Assembly (NCBI GenBank): GCA_044226845.1
Contig: JBGAGG010000018.1
Span: 1-64,000, forward strand
Source: JAFDZO01 sp044226845
GTDB lineage: Bacteria; Bacteroidota; Ignavibacteria; Tepidaquicellales; Tepidaquicellaceae
Length of the DNA: 64,000 nucleotides
Direction of reading: 5' to 3'
In this document: in pieces, positions 36,772 through 46,635 of the stretch
How positions within the stretch are numbered: position 1 is the stretch's first letter
How the letters are laid out: every line of letters begins with the position of its first letter
The notes under the pieces: model-generated
Seen by the model: the letters and a program-made list of their open reading frames with translations, nothing else
Told to the model about the DNA's origin: nothing
Databases searched by the model: none
Translations under genes and position numbers: made by a program

Positions 36772-38211
36772 TTATTTTAAAGAAATAATTCTCTGTTTTA
36801 GTTCAAGTATAGATAAAAACTTATCCTCAAGTTTCTTATGCAACATTCTGTGACAATTTGAACATACTAAAGCAAGATCATCCAAAGTTGTTTCCCTTTC
36901 AACTCCTGCTGAAATTGGAGTCAAATGATGGCATTCAATGAACTCTGCATTATATACTGATGGAAAAGAAAAATTGCACACTTCACAAAAAAATGTATTT
37001 TGTTTAATTGCTTGCTGTTTTTTTTCTTTTACTATTTTTCCATTTCGTTCTTTTACTAAATGTGCTATTAGTCGCAGTTTTCCCTCCTTAACAGTCATTC
37101 CAGGATTGTCAATTTCTACTTCATCAATTAACGCGGACATGTAATAGGCAGATTTCTCTTCTCCAGAAATAAATTTTCCGTTGAATCTTTGCCAGATATC
37201 CAAACGTAACTCATCGGTATTCCCAGCACTTTCTATTTTGTCAATTCTGCAAGCATTACCTTGGGTTATACCAGCAAAATTCACTCTATTCCATAATGTA
37301 GAATCCACAGGAATGTAATTATCGTTAGTTGTTTTAGCTATGATTTTTACTCGCCTCCCATATAAGTAATCTGGATTTATACTATCTTCAATTAGTTCAT
37401 TATCGATTGGTGTAACCAAATGAGTGAAGGCTGGTATACCATTAACTTTCTGGTAAAGAATAATTATTTCATCCATTGCGGGAGTTTGTGCATTTTTTCT
37501 ATGTTTAGTGGGAAAATGAACTATAAAAGAATTCTCACCTATATTTAGATAAGCTTCACCAAGCAATGTATTCGTGACATTCTTGAACCATACAATATCT
37601 GCTGGTGTATAAGTTTTTATATTTACTTCTGTAGTTAATTGATGAGTTTCAAATTCACCGTTTTTGTTTTTAAATATTTCCCAAACACCATGTTCTATTG
37701 GATCGTATCTTACCATTCTACCTTTACTGGTTGAAAAAAGCAAATCATAAGGTGATCTAGTATTAGTTAATCTAGGTCTTTGATTTTCAGGATTATGTAC
37801 TCTAGAATAATTATTTACTGTGAGAACTCCCATTTGAGTTCTTAATGTATCTGGATTTACGCCGGGCCATATATTGTCTATGTATGCCTTTATTTCAGAG
37901 TAAGAAGTTTCATGATCAATCTTGTTAATTGCTTCTTGAATCATTCGCCAAATGTAAGGTGTATCAATTCTGTAATTTGCATTACCATCATAAAGAATTT
38001 CATTGCGATCTCTTTTTTTCTGTAATGCATTTCTTAAATTCCTGTGCCAAGTTGGTTCATTATTGGTATCTGTTACCGATGCAATATCATCTCTTGTGAA
38101 TCCTGAATAATTATCTTCTACAATTTTGTATAGAGTTGTAATATTTAACCACTGTTGAAGGGGAATATTAGCTACTAAAACAGTCCAAAGTGTATTTACA
38201 GATGTAATCAT
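36772..38211 (-). CDS. HNH endonuclease with N-terminal winged-helix-like domain
   Basis: 479 residues. The N-terminus (about 1-90) resembles the winged-helix start of restriction proteins (WLNITTLYKIVEDNYSGFTR, then WHRNLRNALQKKRDRNEI). The middle (about 100-370) is a beta-rich unknown domain. The C-terminus has a zinc-stabilised HNH domain: CEVCNFSFP, then FIECHHLTPIS, DLALVCSNCHRMLH, with two CxxC pairs and the catalytic His of ECHHL. It is part of the minus-strand R-M/glycosylase operon, 55 bp after the UDG-like gene. It probably cleaves DNA, and the winged helix might read a modified or structured target. Confidence 0.8.
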   Translation of the reverse strand: MITSVNTLWTVLVANIPLQQWLNITTLYKIVEDNYSGFTRDDIASVTDTNNEPTWHRNLRNALQKKRDRNEILYDGNANYRIDTPYIWRMIQEAINKIDHETSYSEIKAYIDNIWPGVNPDTLRTQMGVLTVNNYSRVHNPENQRPRLTNTRSPYDLLFSTSKGRMVRYDPIEHGVWEIFKNKNGEFETHQLTTEVNIKTYTPADIVWFKNVTNTLLGEAYLNIGENSFIVHFPTKHRKNAQTPAMDEIIILYQKVNGIPAFTHLVTPIDNELIEDSINPDYLYGRRVKIIAKTTNDNYIPVDSTLWNRVNFAGITQGNACRIDKIESAGNTDELRLDIWQRFNGKFISGEEKSAYYMSALIDEVEIDNPGMTVKEGKLRLIAHLVKERNGKIVKEKKQQAIKQNTFFCEVCNFSFPSVYNAEFIECHHLTPISAGVERETTLDDLALVCSNCHRMLHKKLEDKFLSILELKQRIISLK

Positions 38212-38266
38212 TCTAGTTATGTTTTTTGTTTAAGTGTTTGTATTAAAAATACTTTTATACTCGAAA

Positions 38267-38935
38267 TTATCGTTTTAAAATTTCTCTTACTCCTAATTTG
38301 AAATCCTTAACTGCATCTCCATACGTTTCTGCAACTCTGAAATTTTGTATGTGAAGACATGGCGAATAGTAAAATTTATATTCAGAATCTTTTAGTCCGA
38401 TGAATCTAAATTTTCCTGTGAAACTAGTTTTCATTGATACCTTTTTTGTTTCATCCCCAAAAATTTGAGAAAGATAGATATGAACTGGCTCTCCAAATCC
38501 TAACAATATTGTGGGTTTAAAACTAATGATTTCTCTTTTTAAATACTGTTGGCAATTTTCGAAATAATTTTTTAGGAATTTTTTACCACCGGCTGCTTGT
38601 TCTGATGGAGGTTTGTTAAAGCTACATTTTACAATGTTTGTTGCATACAGTGTCATCTTCTCAAATTCTTCTCCGAAAATACTCTGTCTTAACCATTTAG
38701 ATAATTGGCTACGAGAGTCATCTAACATTAATGGTACGTTTACTCTGTCTTTATCTTTTCTTATAGTTGGTTCCTGACCTACGAGCATTAATCGCTTTTC
38801 ATTTCCAGCCCGATAAAATGCTTTCTTTACTTTTAAACCTTCGTATTCAACAGAACCTTTGCAAAGCTCACATTCACTAGGATATCCAAACTCGTTAGTC
38901 CCAAATAAATTGAATTTTACTTTTATATCAGACAT
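38267..38935 (-). CDS. Uracil-DNA glycosylase superfamily protein, Fe-S (family 4-like)
   Basis: 222 residues. Candidate 4Fe-4S ligands are Cys22 and Cys25 (ECELCKGS), Cys104 (NIVKCSF) and Cys128 (ENCQQYL). Motif 1 region LMLVGQEPTIRKDKDRVN replaces the usual GEAPG; TLYATNIVKC matches the family's YxTNxVKC; ISFKPTILLGFGEPVHIYL is the usual central helix-strand; YYSPCLHIQNF takes the place of motif 2 (H-P/S). UDG family enzymes flip out and excise altered bases. The changed motif 1 suggests a substrate other than uracil. It lies 13 bp from the next glycosylase-like gene. Confidence 0.75.
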   Translation of the reverse strand: MSDIKVKFNLFGTNEFGYPSECELCKGSVEYEGLKVKKAFYRAGNEKRLMLVGQEPTIRKDKDRVNVPLMLDDSRSQLSKWLRQSIFGEEFEKMTLYATNIVKCSFNKPPSEQAAGGKKFLKNYFENCQQYLKREIISFKPTILLGFGEPVHIYLSQIFGDETKKVSMKTSFTGKFRFIGLKDSEYKFYYSPCLHIQNFRVAETYGDAVKDFKLGVREILKR

Positions 38936-38948
38936 TCGGTTAGTTTAA

Positions 38949-39641
38949 TTATTTTTCAAAATCTTCTCTAAGTAAATGTCCAACTCTTTCCCAATCTTCT
39001 TTTGAATAAAAAGATCTGGACACATGATTCACAGCAATAATTTTTCTTACATTAAAGCCTGCAAGGTTTGCATTTTCCAATGTATAGTAATATTTATTAC
39101 TATTTTCAATTAATTGTGAACAATTAAATGGTCTGTTTAATTTACTTTCCAAAAAATTCTTTACATCCACAAAAGTTAAAATTACTTCAGGTTTAACAAT
39201 GTTAACTGTCTTCAGAAACAAATCCCAGTACAAATTGAAAACCGGAATAAATGCAGATATATTTTCACTATAAGTTTTTTTTGATTTACTCAAGCATAAA
39301 TTCCAGTAAAAAGTATGACTAAGCATAGTATTAACTTTATCTTCGCCGAATCCAATTTTATAAAGTTTTTTCAATCCATTAGTAAACCTACCTACTTGAG
39401 ATACAAATTCATTGTAATCAGGATTTTTCTTATAAAATTCTACTTCGTTTGTATCATATTTAGCATCCTCCTCATTACCACCAGGATTTATTCCTAACAA
39501 AAAAATTCTGTGAGGCTTCAATAGATTGCCAAAAGTATTACATTTTATGAATCCTTTTTCGTAGAGATTATTTTTTTCAAATATTAAATCAGCTTCGACT
39601 TTTACTTCTTCCATTTTTTTAAAACAATCATTCAAGTCCAT
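38949..39641 (-). CDS. Second uracil-DNA-glycosylase-superfamily-like protein
   Basis: 230 residues. RIFLLGINPGGNEED is the motif 1 position of the UDG superfamily; FYWNLCLSKSKKTY and FLKTVNIVKPEVILTFVDVK are the central strand and helix; IIAVNHVSRSFYSKED is the motif 2 position with a His. It has no Fe-S cysteine set, unlike its neighbour. The fold assignment is from motif order only. Two adjacent glycosylase-like genes between two HNH nuclease genes suggest a joint role in detecting and cutting DNA with unusual bases. Confidence 0.6.
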   Translation of the reverse strand: MDLNDCFKKMEEVKVEADLIFEKNNLYEKGFIKCNTFGNLLKPHRIFLLGINPGGNEEDAKYDTNEVEFYKKNPDYNEFVSQVGRFTNGLKKLYKIGFGEDKVNTMLSHTFYWNLCLSKSKKTYSENISAFIPVFNLYWDLFLKTVNIVKPEVILTFVDVKNFLESKLNRPFNCSQLIENSNKYYYTLENANLAGFNVRKIIAVNHVSRSFYSKEDWERVGHLLREDFEK

Positions 39642-39648
39642 GTTAGTT

Positions 39649-40743
39649 CTAAAATTTTTTTAGAAGATAGTATTTTTGAAATATTTTTAAATTAATTGTT
39701 TTCACATCATTCTCTGACATAATCCTATGAAAAGCTCTATGACAATTTGGACATAAAAGAATTACATCTTTTTCTTCAATTTTAATTTTTTTGCGATCTT
39801 TGGGATATTTTGATAATGGGTATATATGATGCAACTCAAAAAAGGTTTTATCCTTGATAAGTTTGTAAGTAGTATGCGGATTAATGTTACAAGAACGACA
39901 ATTTTTTATATATGCATACTTTCTTTTATATTTATTAACAAAGTCAGCATCTCTCTCATATCCTAAATGCGTTCTTAATTTTTTCCGCGTTTGTTTATCC
40001 ATTCCTGTTAGATATGTCTCTTCAGCTGAGTTTGATGGAATAAAATTCAAATCAAAAATAAACGAGAAATTGTTTAACAGAATTTTCGTATCATTTAATA
40101 TTCTTAATTCATAATTGAATTTTTCATCCAGTTCATTTCTATAGTGTATAAATCTTATACTGCATTTTATTCCTGTTTTTCTATTTACGTTTTCTGATAG
40201 TTTGTTAATAACATAAGTTAAATTTTTATCATTTATTAACTCATCATTAACTTCAGAAATTTTGTCAATTTCGAAATAGAGACTGAGATTTTTTATTTTT
40301 TTTATCTTTAATCTTTTTAATATCTCAATGAATTTAACTCGATGTGTGTATGATGAAGGTTCTAACCAAATGCTTGACGAATAAAAACTATCAGCATTAA
40401 AAATTGCAATTTGAATTTGTGGTTGTGCTCTCAGCTCTGAGGCTGTATAATCTATAAATTCTTTTGGAACTGCATCTATCCAGTTCCACTCTTTATACCT
40501 AGTTGAACGGCCAAATGTAGTCTTATTAAGATGAAGCCAAAAGTTGTTTTCAAAGGGTGTGCTCGCAGAAATGCTTTCACTAAGCTTGTATAATTCATGT
40601 TTAGCTGCTATTGCAAATTCTTTAGCTAGGACAGCTTTCTTTTTAGGTCTATACTTCTTCCCATTATAATATTCATTTATTCTTTCTAGCTTTCTAAAAT
40701 TCTTAAAGATAGACTGGAAATCTATTTTTTCAGATTTACTCAT
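39649..40743 (-). CDS. HNH endonuclease (second of the operon)
   Basis: 364 residues. The N-terminal about 250 residues form an unknown domain with a patch (QIQIAIFNADSFYSSSIWLE) that looks like an alpha/beta sensor region of modification-dependent restriction proteins, though this is weak. The C-terminus holds the HNH domain: NCRSCNINPHTTYKL, FFELHHIYPLSKYP, VILLCPNCHRAFH, with both CxxC pairs and the HH of the catalytic centre. It lies 7 bp before the UDG-like gene, in the same operon. Confidence 0.8.
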   Translation of the reverse strand: MSKSEKIDFQSIFKNFRKLERINEYYNGKKYRPKKKAVLAKEFAIAAKHELYKLSESISASTPFENNFWLHLNKTTFGRSTRYKEWNWIDAVPKEFIDYTASELRAQPQIQIAIFNADSFYSSSIWLEPSSYTHRVKFIEILKRLKIKKIKNLSLYFEIDKISEVNDELINDKNLTYVINKLSENVNRKTGIKCSIRFIHYRNELDEKFNYELRILNDTKILLNNFSFIFDLNFIPSNSAEETYLTGMDKQTRKKLRTHLGYERDADFVNKYKRKYAYIKNCRSCNINPHTTYKLIKDKTFFELHHIYPLSKYPKDRKKIKIEEKDVILLCPNCHRAFHRIMSENDVKTINLKIFQKYYLLKKF

Positions 40744-40764
40744 AGGGGTTGAATAAATTTAATT

Positions 40765-43332
40765 TTATACTGTTAACACTTTAGTAGACTCTTCTCCATA
40801 TTGTGATATAATTCGCACAGCTATTTTCTGACCTTTCTTTGCTTCTATAGGATGAGAAACATGCCCGTATAATCTATCGAACGCTTCGTCATCAATTTCA
40901 ATCTTCAGAGTTTTTTCTACCTTCTTTTTAGTGCTGTCTTTTGCTAAGTTATCCAATCCTTTTTTCCATTTATCAAATTCTGACTTATCGCCTCCGCAGA
41001 AGAAGACCTGCTTAACAACAAAGTTACTGCCGTCATAATTATCATCTATCATCCAGTAAGCTATATCATGTACATCACGAGGCTTAACTTCATCTTTTAT
41101 CGGGTCGTAAATATCTAATCCTCTTATTTCAACTGAAACTTCCTTTCCGTTTTTAATTAATTCTACATCCGGATCTCCTATTGTTACAAAGCTTGCTGCA
41201 GATTTTGCAGGCTTCTTTTTTAATCCTTCCTGCATTAAGTCATCGTGAATGCGGGCTTTTGTAACTTCAAATTTTCCCATGCTTGTTGTCTGCTGGCTTC
41301 CAGATATATCACTTTCAAAACTAAATCCCAATATCACTAACCAGTTCCCGTCGCCTCTTGCCCGGCATTCTTTTATAGCTTCATTCACTGCTGTTTTACT
41401 TACTGTTCCGAACTTTGGTCCGATATGAAAATAAGCTTTCTTCTCTCCTACACCATTCATATAAAATCCTTCTGCATGAAGATATGAGTGACTGAGTAAT
41501 TCAACACTGCGGAAAATTACCATTTCATCTTTTCTTCCGTTCTTAATTCCTGCGCTGAGAAGATGCTGCTTTATTACTTCTTCAAATGCACCCTCTTCTT
41601 CATTTACCCTTACTTCATCATCTAACTCTTCAGGATTTATGGGTTCAAAGTTTTGCAGTGTTTCAACTGTAAACGGTCCGCTAACACGAAGAAGTTTTTT
41701 ATCTGTTTCAGGCTGGTCGTACAATGTCTCTGTTGCAGGAGGTTCATCATTGGCAAGACTTTTTAGAGTAATATGAGGAACAGTTTTGTATTTAAATCCC
41801 TGCCTTATATCACCTGATGCTTCATCGTATAAATTGTAATATGGAAATACTGCTGTCATTAATCTTTGTTTAGCAATGTTTAATGCGATTCTGCTTGTAT
41901 CTATTGTAATCCATCTTCGTCCCCATTGTTCAGCAACATATGCGGTTGTTCCACTTCCACAAGTCGGATCTAGAACTAAATCTCCAGGATCGGTTGTCAT
42001 CAATATGCATCTTTGTATAACTTCTTTGACTGTTTGAACTACATAATGTTTATCTTGTGCTCCACCTGTTGTAGTATCCTCCCATAGGTTAGAATATGGA
42101 AACAAAGGAAAATCATTTAAATACCGAATATAACTAAGGGTCTTACCGTTGGAATAAATTCGGTTTTTGTTTGCCAATTTTTCCATCCCATCCAGGTGTG
42201 TTTTCCAGTGATTGTTTTGAGGTGGTTTATATACTTTATCTTTAAAATTAAAGTCCTGATTTTTATTTGCTGGCCCTGAAGATAATAAATGATCAAACCT
42301 AAAAGAGTGCTCTTTTACTTTGCGAATTCCTAATTTTTCAATTAATTCCTTATTTATAGGTGTGAATTTCTTGGTTAGAGTGTCCATATAAAAACGATAA
42401 TTCTCATCTAAATCTTTTTCTTTAAAAATTGGTCTAAATTTCCCTTTATTAATATCTTTACAGTACCAAATAATATAATCTGATACTGAAGCTAAATAGT
42501 TACTTTGAACTCCTGTGGTCTTTCTAAATGTTATTAAACTTATAAAATTATTACTCCCAAAAATTTCGTCCATTACACCTCGTACAAGATGGACATTTTC
42601 ATCGCTGATTTGTAAAAAACAAGAACCATTTTCTTTTAACAATTCTTTTGCAATTATTAATCTGTCTCGAAGATATGATAAGTATGAATGAATGCCTAAT
42701 TCCCATGTATCTCTGAATGCTTTAATCACTTCAGGTTCTCCTGCTAACGCATCATCACTTCCATCTTTTACTTCTCGATTATTTAATTTCACTTGCCAAT
42801 TACTTCCATATTTTATTCCATAAGGTGGATCAAAATATATTGTCTGCACCTGTCCTGCCATACCTTCACGCTCAAGCAAACTTGCCATTACAAGGTGGCT
42901 ATCGCCCTGTATAAGTCTGTTTGTCCATCCATCCTGATGTTTATAATACTCGCTTACTTTTTCAATCTCATCTTTATCCAGTGCATTGCCGAAGAGCTCG
43001 TTTACATTGCTGAACATATCAAACTGCGAACTTTCAGTTTCTGTTACTTTATATAGTCCGTTTATTAATTTTTCAGGAGCAATGTGTTCATGTCTATATA
43101 AACTACGAATATCTACTCGAAGCAAATCATCCCGGTCATCATTACCATATTTATTCAGCCAGAATAACTCAGGGTCTTGCCCTCTATGAACCACAGGATT
43201 TTTAGGCAGCTCTAAAATCTTTTTACCAGTCAGAACTTTAGCATTAGCTTCTTCATATCCTGCTTCTTCCTTGCTGGGGATATGAACTCGTTTATCAGCT
43301 TTATGTTTTATTGATTGTACTTTTTTAGCCAT
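40765..43332 (-). CDS. mod: Type III-like restriction-modification DNA methyltransferase (Mod)
   Basis: 855 residues. Motif IV DPPYG (168-172, IYFDPPYGIKYGSNWQVKL) precedes motif I near 460 (VLDPTCGSGTTAYVAEQWGR), the beta-class order of N6-adenine methyltransferases, as in type III Mod. An N-terminal extension contains HRGQDPELFWLNKYGNDD, typical of Mod proteins paired with large Res helicases. A region of about 300 residues after motif I is unknown and is likely the target-recognition and assembly part. It shares its first base with the last base of res, so the two are translationally coupled. Confidence 0.9.
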   Translation of the reverse strand: MAKKVQSIKHKADKRVHIPSKEEAGYEEANAKVLTGKKILELPKNPVVHRGQDPELFWLNKYGNDDRDDLLRVDIRSLYRHEHIAPEKLINGLYKVTETESSQFDMFSNVNELFGNALDKDEIEKVSEYYKHQDGWTNRLIQGDSHLVMASLLEREGMAGQVQTIYFDPPYGIKYGSNWQVKLNNREVKDGSDDALAGEPEVIKAFRDTWELGIHSYLSYLRDRLIIAKELLKENGSCFLQISDENVHLVRGVMDEIFGSNNFISLITFRKTTGVQSNYLASVSDYIIWYCKDINKGKFRPIFKEKDLDENYRFYMDTLTKKFTPINKELIEKLGIRKVKEHSFRFDHLLSSGPANKNQDFNFKDKVYKPPQNNHWKTHLDGMEKLANKNRIYSNGKTLSYIRYLNDFPLFPYSNLWEDTTTGGAQDKHYVVQTVKEVIQRCILMTTDPGDLVLDPTCGSGTTAYVAEQWGRRWITIDTSRIALNIAKQRLMTAVFPYYNLYDEASGDIRQGFKYKTVPHITLKSLANDEPPATETLYDQPETDKKLLRVSGPFTVETLQNFEPINPEELDDEVRVNEEEGAFEEVIKQHLLSAGIKNGRKDEMVIFRSVELLSHSYLHAEGFYMNGVGEKKAYFHIGPKFGTVSKTAVNEAIKECRARGDGNWLVILGFSFESDISGSQQTTSMGKFEVTKARIHDDLMQEGLKKKPAKSAASFVTIGDPDVELIKNGKEVSVEIRGLDIYDPIKDEVKPRDVHDIAYWMIDDNYDGSNFVVKQVFFCGGDKSEFDKWKKGLDNLAKDSTKKKVEKTLKIEIDDEAFDRLYGHVSHPIEAKKGQKIAVRIISQYGEESTKVLTV

Positions 43333-46300
43333 TATATACTCTGAATTTTTTCGATTAATTGATTTTTTATATCACGTATATCATCCGATATTTCAATGAA
43401 ATGCCATTCTGGATAATCATATTTATCTTTTAATGAATTTACAGCGGGAAGCCATCGGTTTTCTACATACCATTTCTTTTCTTCTTTATCTCTGCTCATT
43501 CCGGTTATTTCAATAACAAGATTTTTTAGAGTTCCGTCTTTACCTTTAACTCTTGCTATAAAATCCGGAATGTAATGATGGTCTTTTCCGTTTTTTACAT
43601 AAGGAATTGTAAAGCTGAGAAATTGATTTTTGACGTAAGTTTCTACAGCTTTTAATTCTTCTAAAGTCTTTGCACAAATTCCTTCCCATCCGCTATCCAT
43701 TACAACATAGTTTACATGGCTTTTTTTTGTTTCATAAACATCTTTAACCGTGCTGCCATTTACATATTTTGTACTTCCTGTTTTATTGTAATAATTGAAT
43801 ACAGGTCGAATGTGTTCTGTGGTGTTTAGATGTGGATTAATCCCTAATGCAATATGGTCTGAAATTTCTTTCGGGTCTTTGAAATACAACAATCTTTTAA
43901 AACGTTCATCCTTAATATTTAGAAGTTTTACTTTTGTTGCATACCATTCTTCAACTATGTGTTTAAGTTTATTAAATTTCTGGAACCGAGGACTTCTATC
44001 TTCATCGCTAAAATGAAATTTGATAAGATGCTTTGTAATGAAATACGTTAATTCCTGATCACGTTTTTCTAAAACGGATTTCACTTCAAGTTTTTCTTCA
44101 ATATCAGAAATCGTACTTGCCATTATAGTTTCTGTTGGGAACTGTGAACCGTCTATTTCATATGGTTTAATTCCATCAAAATTATATTTGATTTCTCCCT
44201 CGTAGAATTCAACCCGATAGCCAACTACATTAGGAAATGTAATTTCAAGTTCTTCTTTTTCAGATATTGCATGAACGTGTGTTAAGTCCGTAGGTGGCGG
44301 TGGAGTAACTGTAGTTCCACCTTTAAACATTTTGAATGGTACTCCGATAATGTGCGCATACTCAGGAGGAAATTTTTCAACTACAATTTTGCGTTTATCA
44401 TCTGTTGGGTTTCCATCCTTATCATATCCCTGGAGATAATAGTTAACTCTTCTGAGAGCTCTACCTGCAACCTGCTCACAAAGTAATTGTGAACCGAATG
44501 CACGTAAACCCATAATATGAGTTACAGTGTTTGCATCCCAACCCTCTGTAAGCATAGATACAGAAACAACACATCTTATATGAGAACCAAGCTTTCCTTG
44601 CTTGCCGACAGTGTTTACAACTTCACGTAATATTTCTGCATCTGAAATTCTATCAATACTCCCTTGTCCATACATACGTGCATAATCTTTTTTAAATTCT
44701 TCTATTTCTGATGCAAATATTTTTTTAAAGTCATCATTTATTTGCTCACCGTTTTCAAGTGCATCACTATCTATAAGAAGTGTTGGAGGACGTTTAAGAG
44801 GACTCCTGGCAATTAAATCATAATTTGTGAATAAATCTTTTGCACCCGGAACAGCTTGCCGTTTTCCTTCTTTATCTTCGTATTCATAGCCTGCAATATA
44901 TTTGTATAACTCTTTTGACACTGAAGTATTATTACACACAGCTATAAAAACAGGAGGAGGTGAAAACAAATTTGGATTTGCTTCCTCTCTCGCTCTTGAA
45001 CCATTAAAGTAATCAAGATAATTATTGTAAAATTGGTCTAAAGCCCCTTTTACAAGAAAAGGTAATTGTGGTGGAAGCTCTTTATATTTTCCACCTTCTG
45101 CAGCTGCTTCACTTTTTTTAGTTCTTTGTCCTTTTTTAGGAAGCTCATCTTTAACATGTTCATACAAGTTTCTTAACTTAGGCTCATCTAACTCTTGTGT
45201 ATTATCACTTTCAGGAAGGAAAGGTATTTTTACTAAACCTGATTCAATAGCTTCAATTAGTCCAAAATCAGAAACTACCCAAGGGAATAAGCTATAAGCA
45301 TCGTAACCTGAACCAGTTAAATAATAAGGAGTAGCAGAGAGGTCATAAACGCTTTGAAGCTTAAATTTTTTTGAAATTTCTTTTACTCCAGTGAACCATA
45401 CAGCAGCTCTTTCGTTTTCATCTACTTCACTATCAGTTGTTTTACTTTTTGATTTAGGGAGATAACAGTGATGAGCTTCATCGTTAAGTATTAATATACG
45501 ACTGCCTTCTTTAAAATTACTAAGAGTTCGTTTTATTACCTGAGAAAAATCTTCTTTATTTCCTGTATCAATTTTTTCACCTTTGAGATTTACTTTCCCA
45601 TCGAAAGGGCTTCGCTTATTTCCCTGAAGTATTTTAGGCTCAAAAGTATGATAATTGGTAATAACTAATCTTGCATTAAGATTTTGTAGTCTTACCAACA
45701 TATGAGAAGGAATCAAGCCTCTCACTCGATAATAGTCTTCAATCTCCGCAGGATTTTTTGTTTTCGTATCTACGAATAAAACATTGAGTCTGCTTTTTAT
45801 AGTAATACCGGGGGTAACAATTAAAAAATAATCGGCAAATCGTGTATCGCTTCTATATTCTTGTCTGTTAAAGAAGTGGTAACATATCAAACATGCCATA
45901 ACGACAGTCTTCCCTGTACCAGTAGCCATTTTAAAAGCAATGCGCGGTAATTGGTCAGTATGGTCTGTACTTACTGATTGTTGTCCATTACGAAGTAGGC
46001 TTAAGATATGATTCCCTGGATTTGATTTATCGGCAACTTCATTCAGCCAGATTGCTGTTTCGATTGCTTCTTGTTGAGCAAAGAATAGTTTTTTGTTCCT
46101 ATCAGGATTATTGAACCAATAATTCAGTAGATCTTTAGTTATTCTTGTTGTATTCTGATATTTAGAGTTTCTCCATATAGCAACTTCTTTTCTGCAACGA
46201 TTAATTATATGGTTAGAAAAATTTTCAGCATCGTCATTTCTTTCGAATATTTCTTTTTGACCGGCTTGTCTTATGGGAATTACTGCTGAGTCTGGTTTAA

Positions 46301-46415
46301 AAATTCTCCTACCAGGACAAATGTTTTTATAATCTAGATTTCCTTGACTATCGGTATCGTAATGATATTTGGGTTCGGTAAAAGGATTATTAAGAATAGG
46401 ATTATCAGAACTCAT
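43332..46415 (-). CDS. res: Type III-like restriction enzyme Res subunit (SF2 helicase-nuclease)
   Basis: 1027 residues. Walker A FKMATGTGKTVVMACLICYH (ATGTGKT at 164-170), a DEAH-like box ILNDEAHHCYL, QSVYDLSATPYYLTGSG (motif III), VSMLTEGWDANTVTHIMGLR and CEQVAGRALRRVNYY (motifs V and VI). The C-terminus carries a PD-(D/E)XK-type nuclease (YIPDFIARVKGK, NLVIEITGMSRD). It acts with Mod, translocating DNA and cutting unmodified phage DNA. It is the first gene of a minus-strand operon. A divergent promoter region of 220 bp separates it from a plus-strand nuclease gene. Confidence 0.92.
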   Translation of the reverse strand: MSSDNPILNNPFTEPKYHYDTDSQGNLDYKNICPGRRIFKPDSAVIPIRQAGQKEIFERNDDAENFSNHIINRCRKEVAIWRNSKYQNTTRITKDLLNYWFNNPDRNKKLFFAQQEAIETAIWLNEVADKSNPGNHILSLLRNGQQSVSTDHTDQLPRIAFKMATGTGKTVVMACLICYHFFNRQEYRSDTRFADYFLIVTPGITIKSRLNVLFVDTKTKNPAEIEDYYRVRGLIPSHMLVRLQNLNARLVITNYHTFEPKILQGNKRSPFDGKVNLKGEKIDTGNKEDFSQVIKRTLSNFKEGSRILILNDEAHHCYLPKSKSKTTDSEVDENERAAVWFTGVKEISKKFKLQSVYDLSATPYYLTGSGYDAYSLFPWVVSDFGLIEAIESGLVKIPFLPESDNTQELDEPKLRNLYEHVKDELPKKGQRTKKSEAAAEGGKYKELPPQLPFLVKGALDQFYNNYLDYFNGSRAREEANPNLFSPPPVFIAVCNNTSVSKELYKYIAGYEYEDKEGKRQAVPGAKDLFTNYDLIARSPLKRPPTLLIDSDALENGEQINDDFKKIFASEIEEFKKDYARMYGQGSIDRISDAEILREVVNTVGKQGKLGSHIRCVVSVSMLTEGWDANTVTHIMGLRAFGSQLLCEQVAGRALRRVNYYLQGYDKDGNPTDDKRKIVVEKFPPEYAHIIGVPFKMFKGGTTVTPPPPTDLTHVHAISEKEELEITFPNVVGYRVEFYEGEIKYNFDGIKPYEIDGSQFPTETIMASTISDIEEKLEVKSVLEKRDQELTYFITKHLIKFHFSDEDRSPRFQKFNKLKHIVEEWYATKVKLLNIKDERFKRLLYFKDPKEISDHIALGINPHLNTTEHIRPVFNYYNKTGSTKYVNGSTVKDVYETKKSHVNYVVMDSGWEGICAKTLEELKAVETYVKNQFLSFTIPYVKNGKDHHYIPDFIARVKGKDGTLKNLVIEITGMSRDKEEKKWYVENRWLPAVNSLKDKYDYPEWHFIEISDDIRDIKNQLIEKIQSI

Positions 46416-46635
46416 TCTTGGGGTAAAAAATTTGATAGTTACTTTGAAGATAAATTATAAGAAAAATATATAAAAGAATATAACCTAATTAATTCTTAGT
46501 AAAATATATTGCTGATAAAAGATGTTTTAGAGTTTCAGTGTCTATTCTTTTCTCGTCAGATAATGTAAAAGTAAAATGAATAGAATATTATTTGAGAAAG
46601 CTATATAATTATACTTCTTAATATTAATACAATAA

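Noticed and set aside
40765..46415. BREX or DISARM system
   Set aside because: Only Mod and Res with HNH and UDG-like genes are present; there is no PglZ, BrxC or DrmB.
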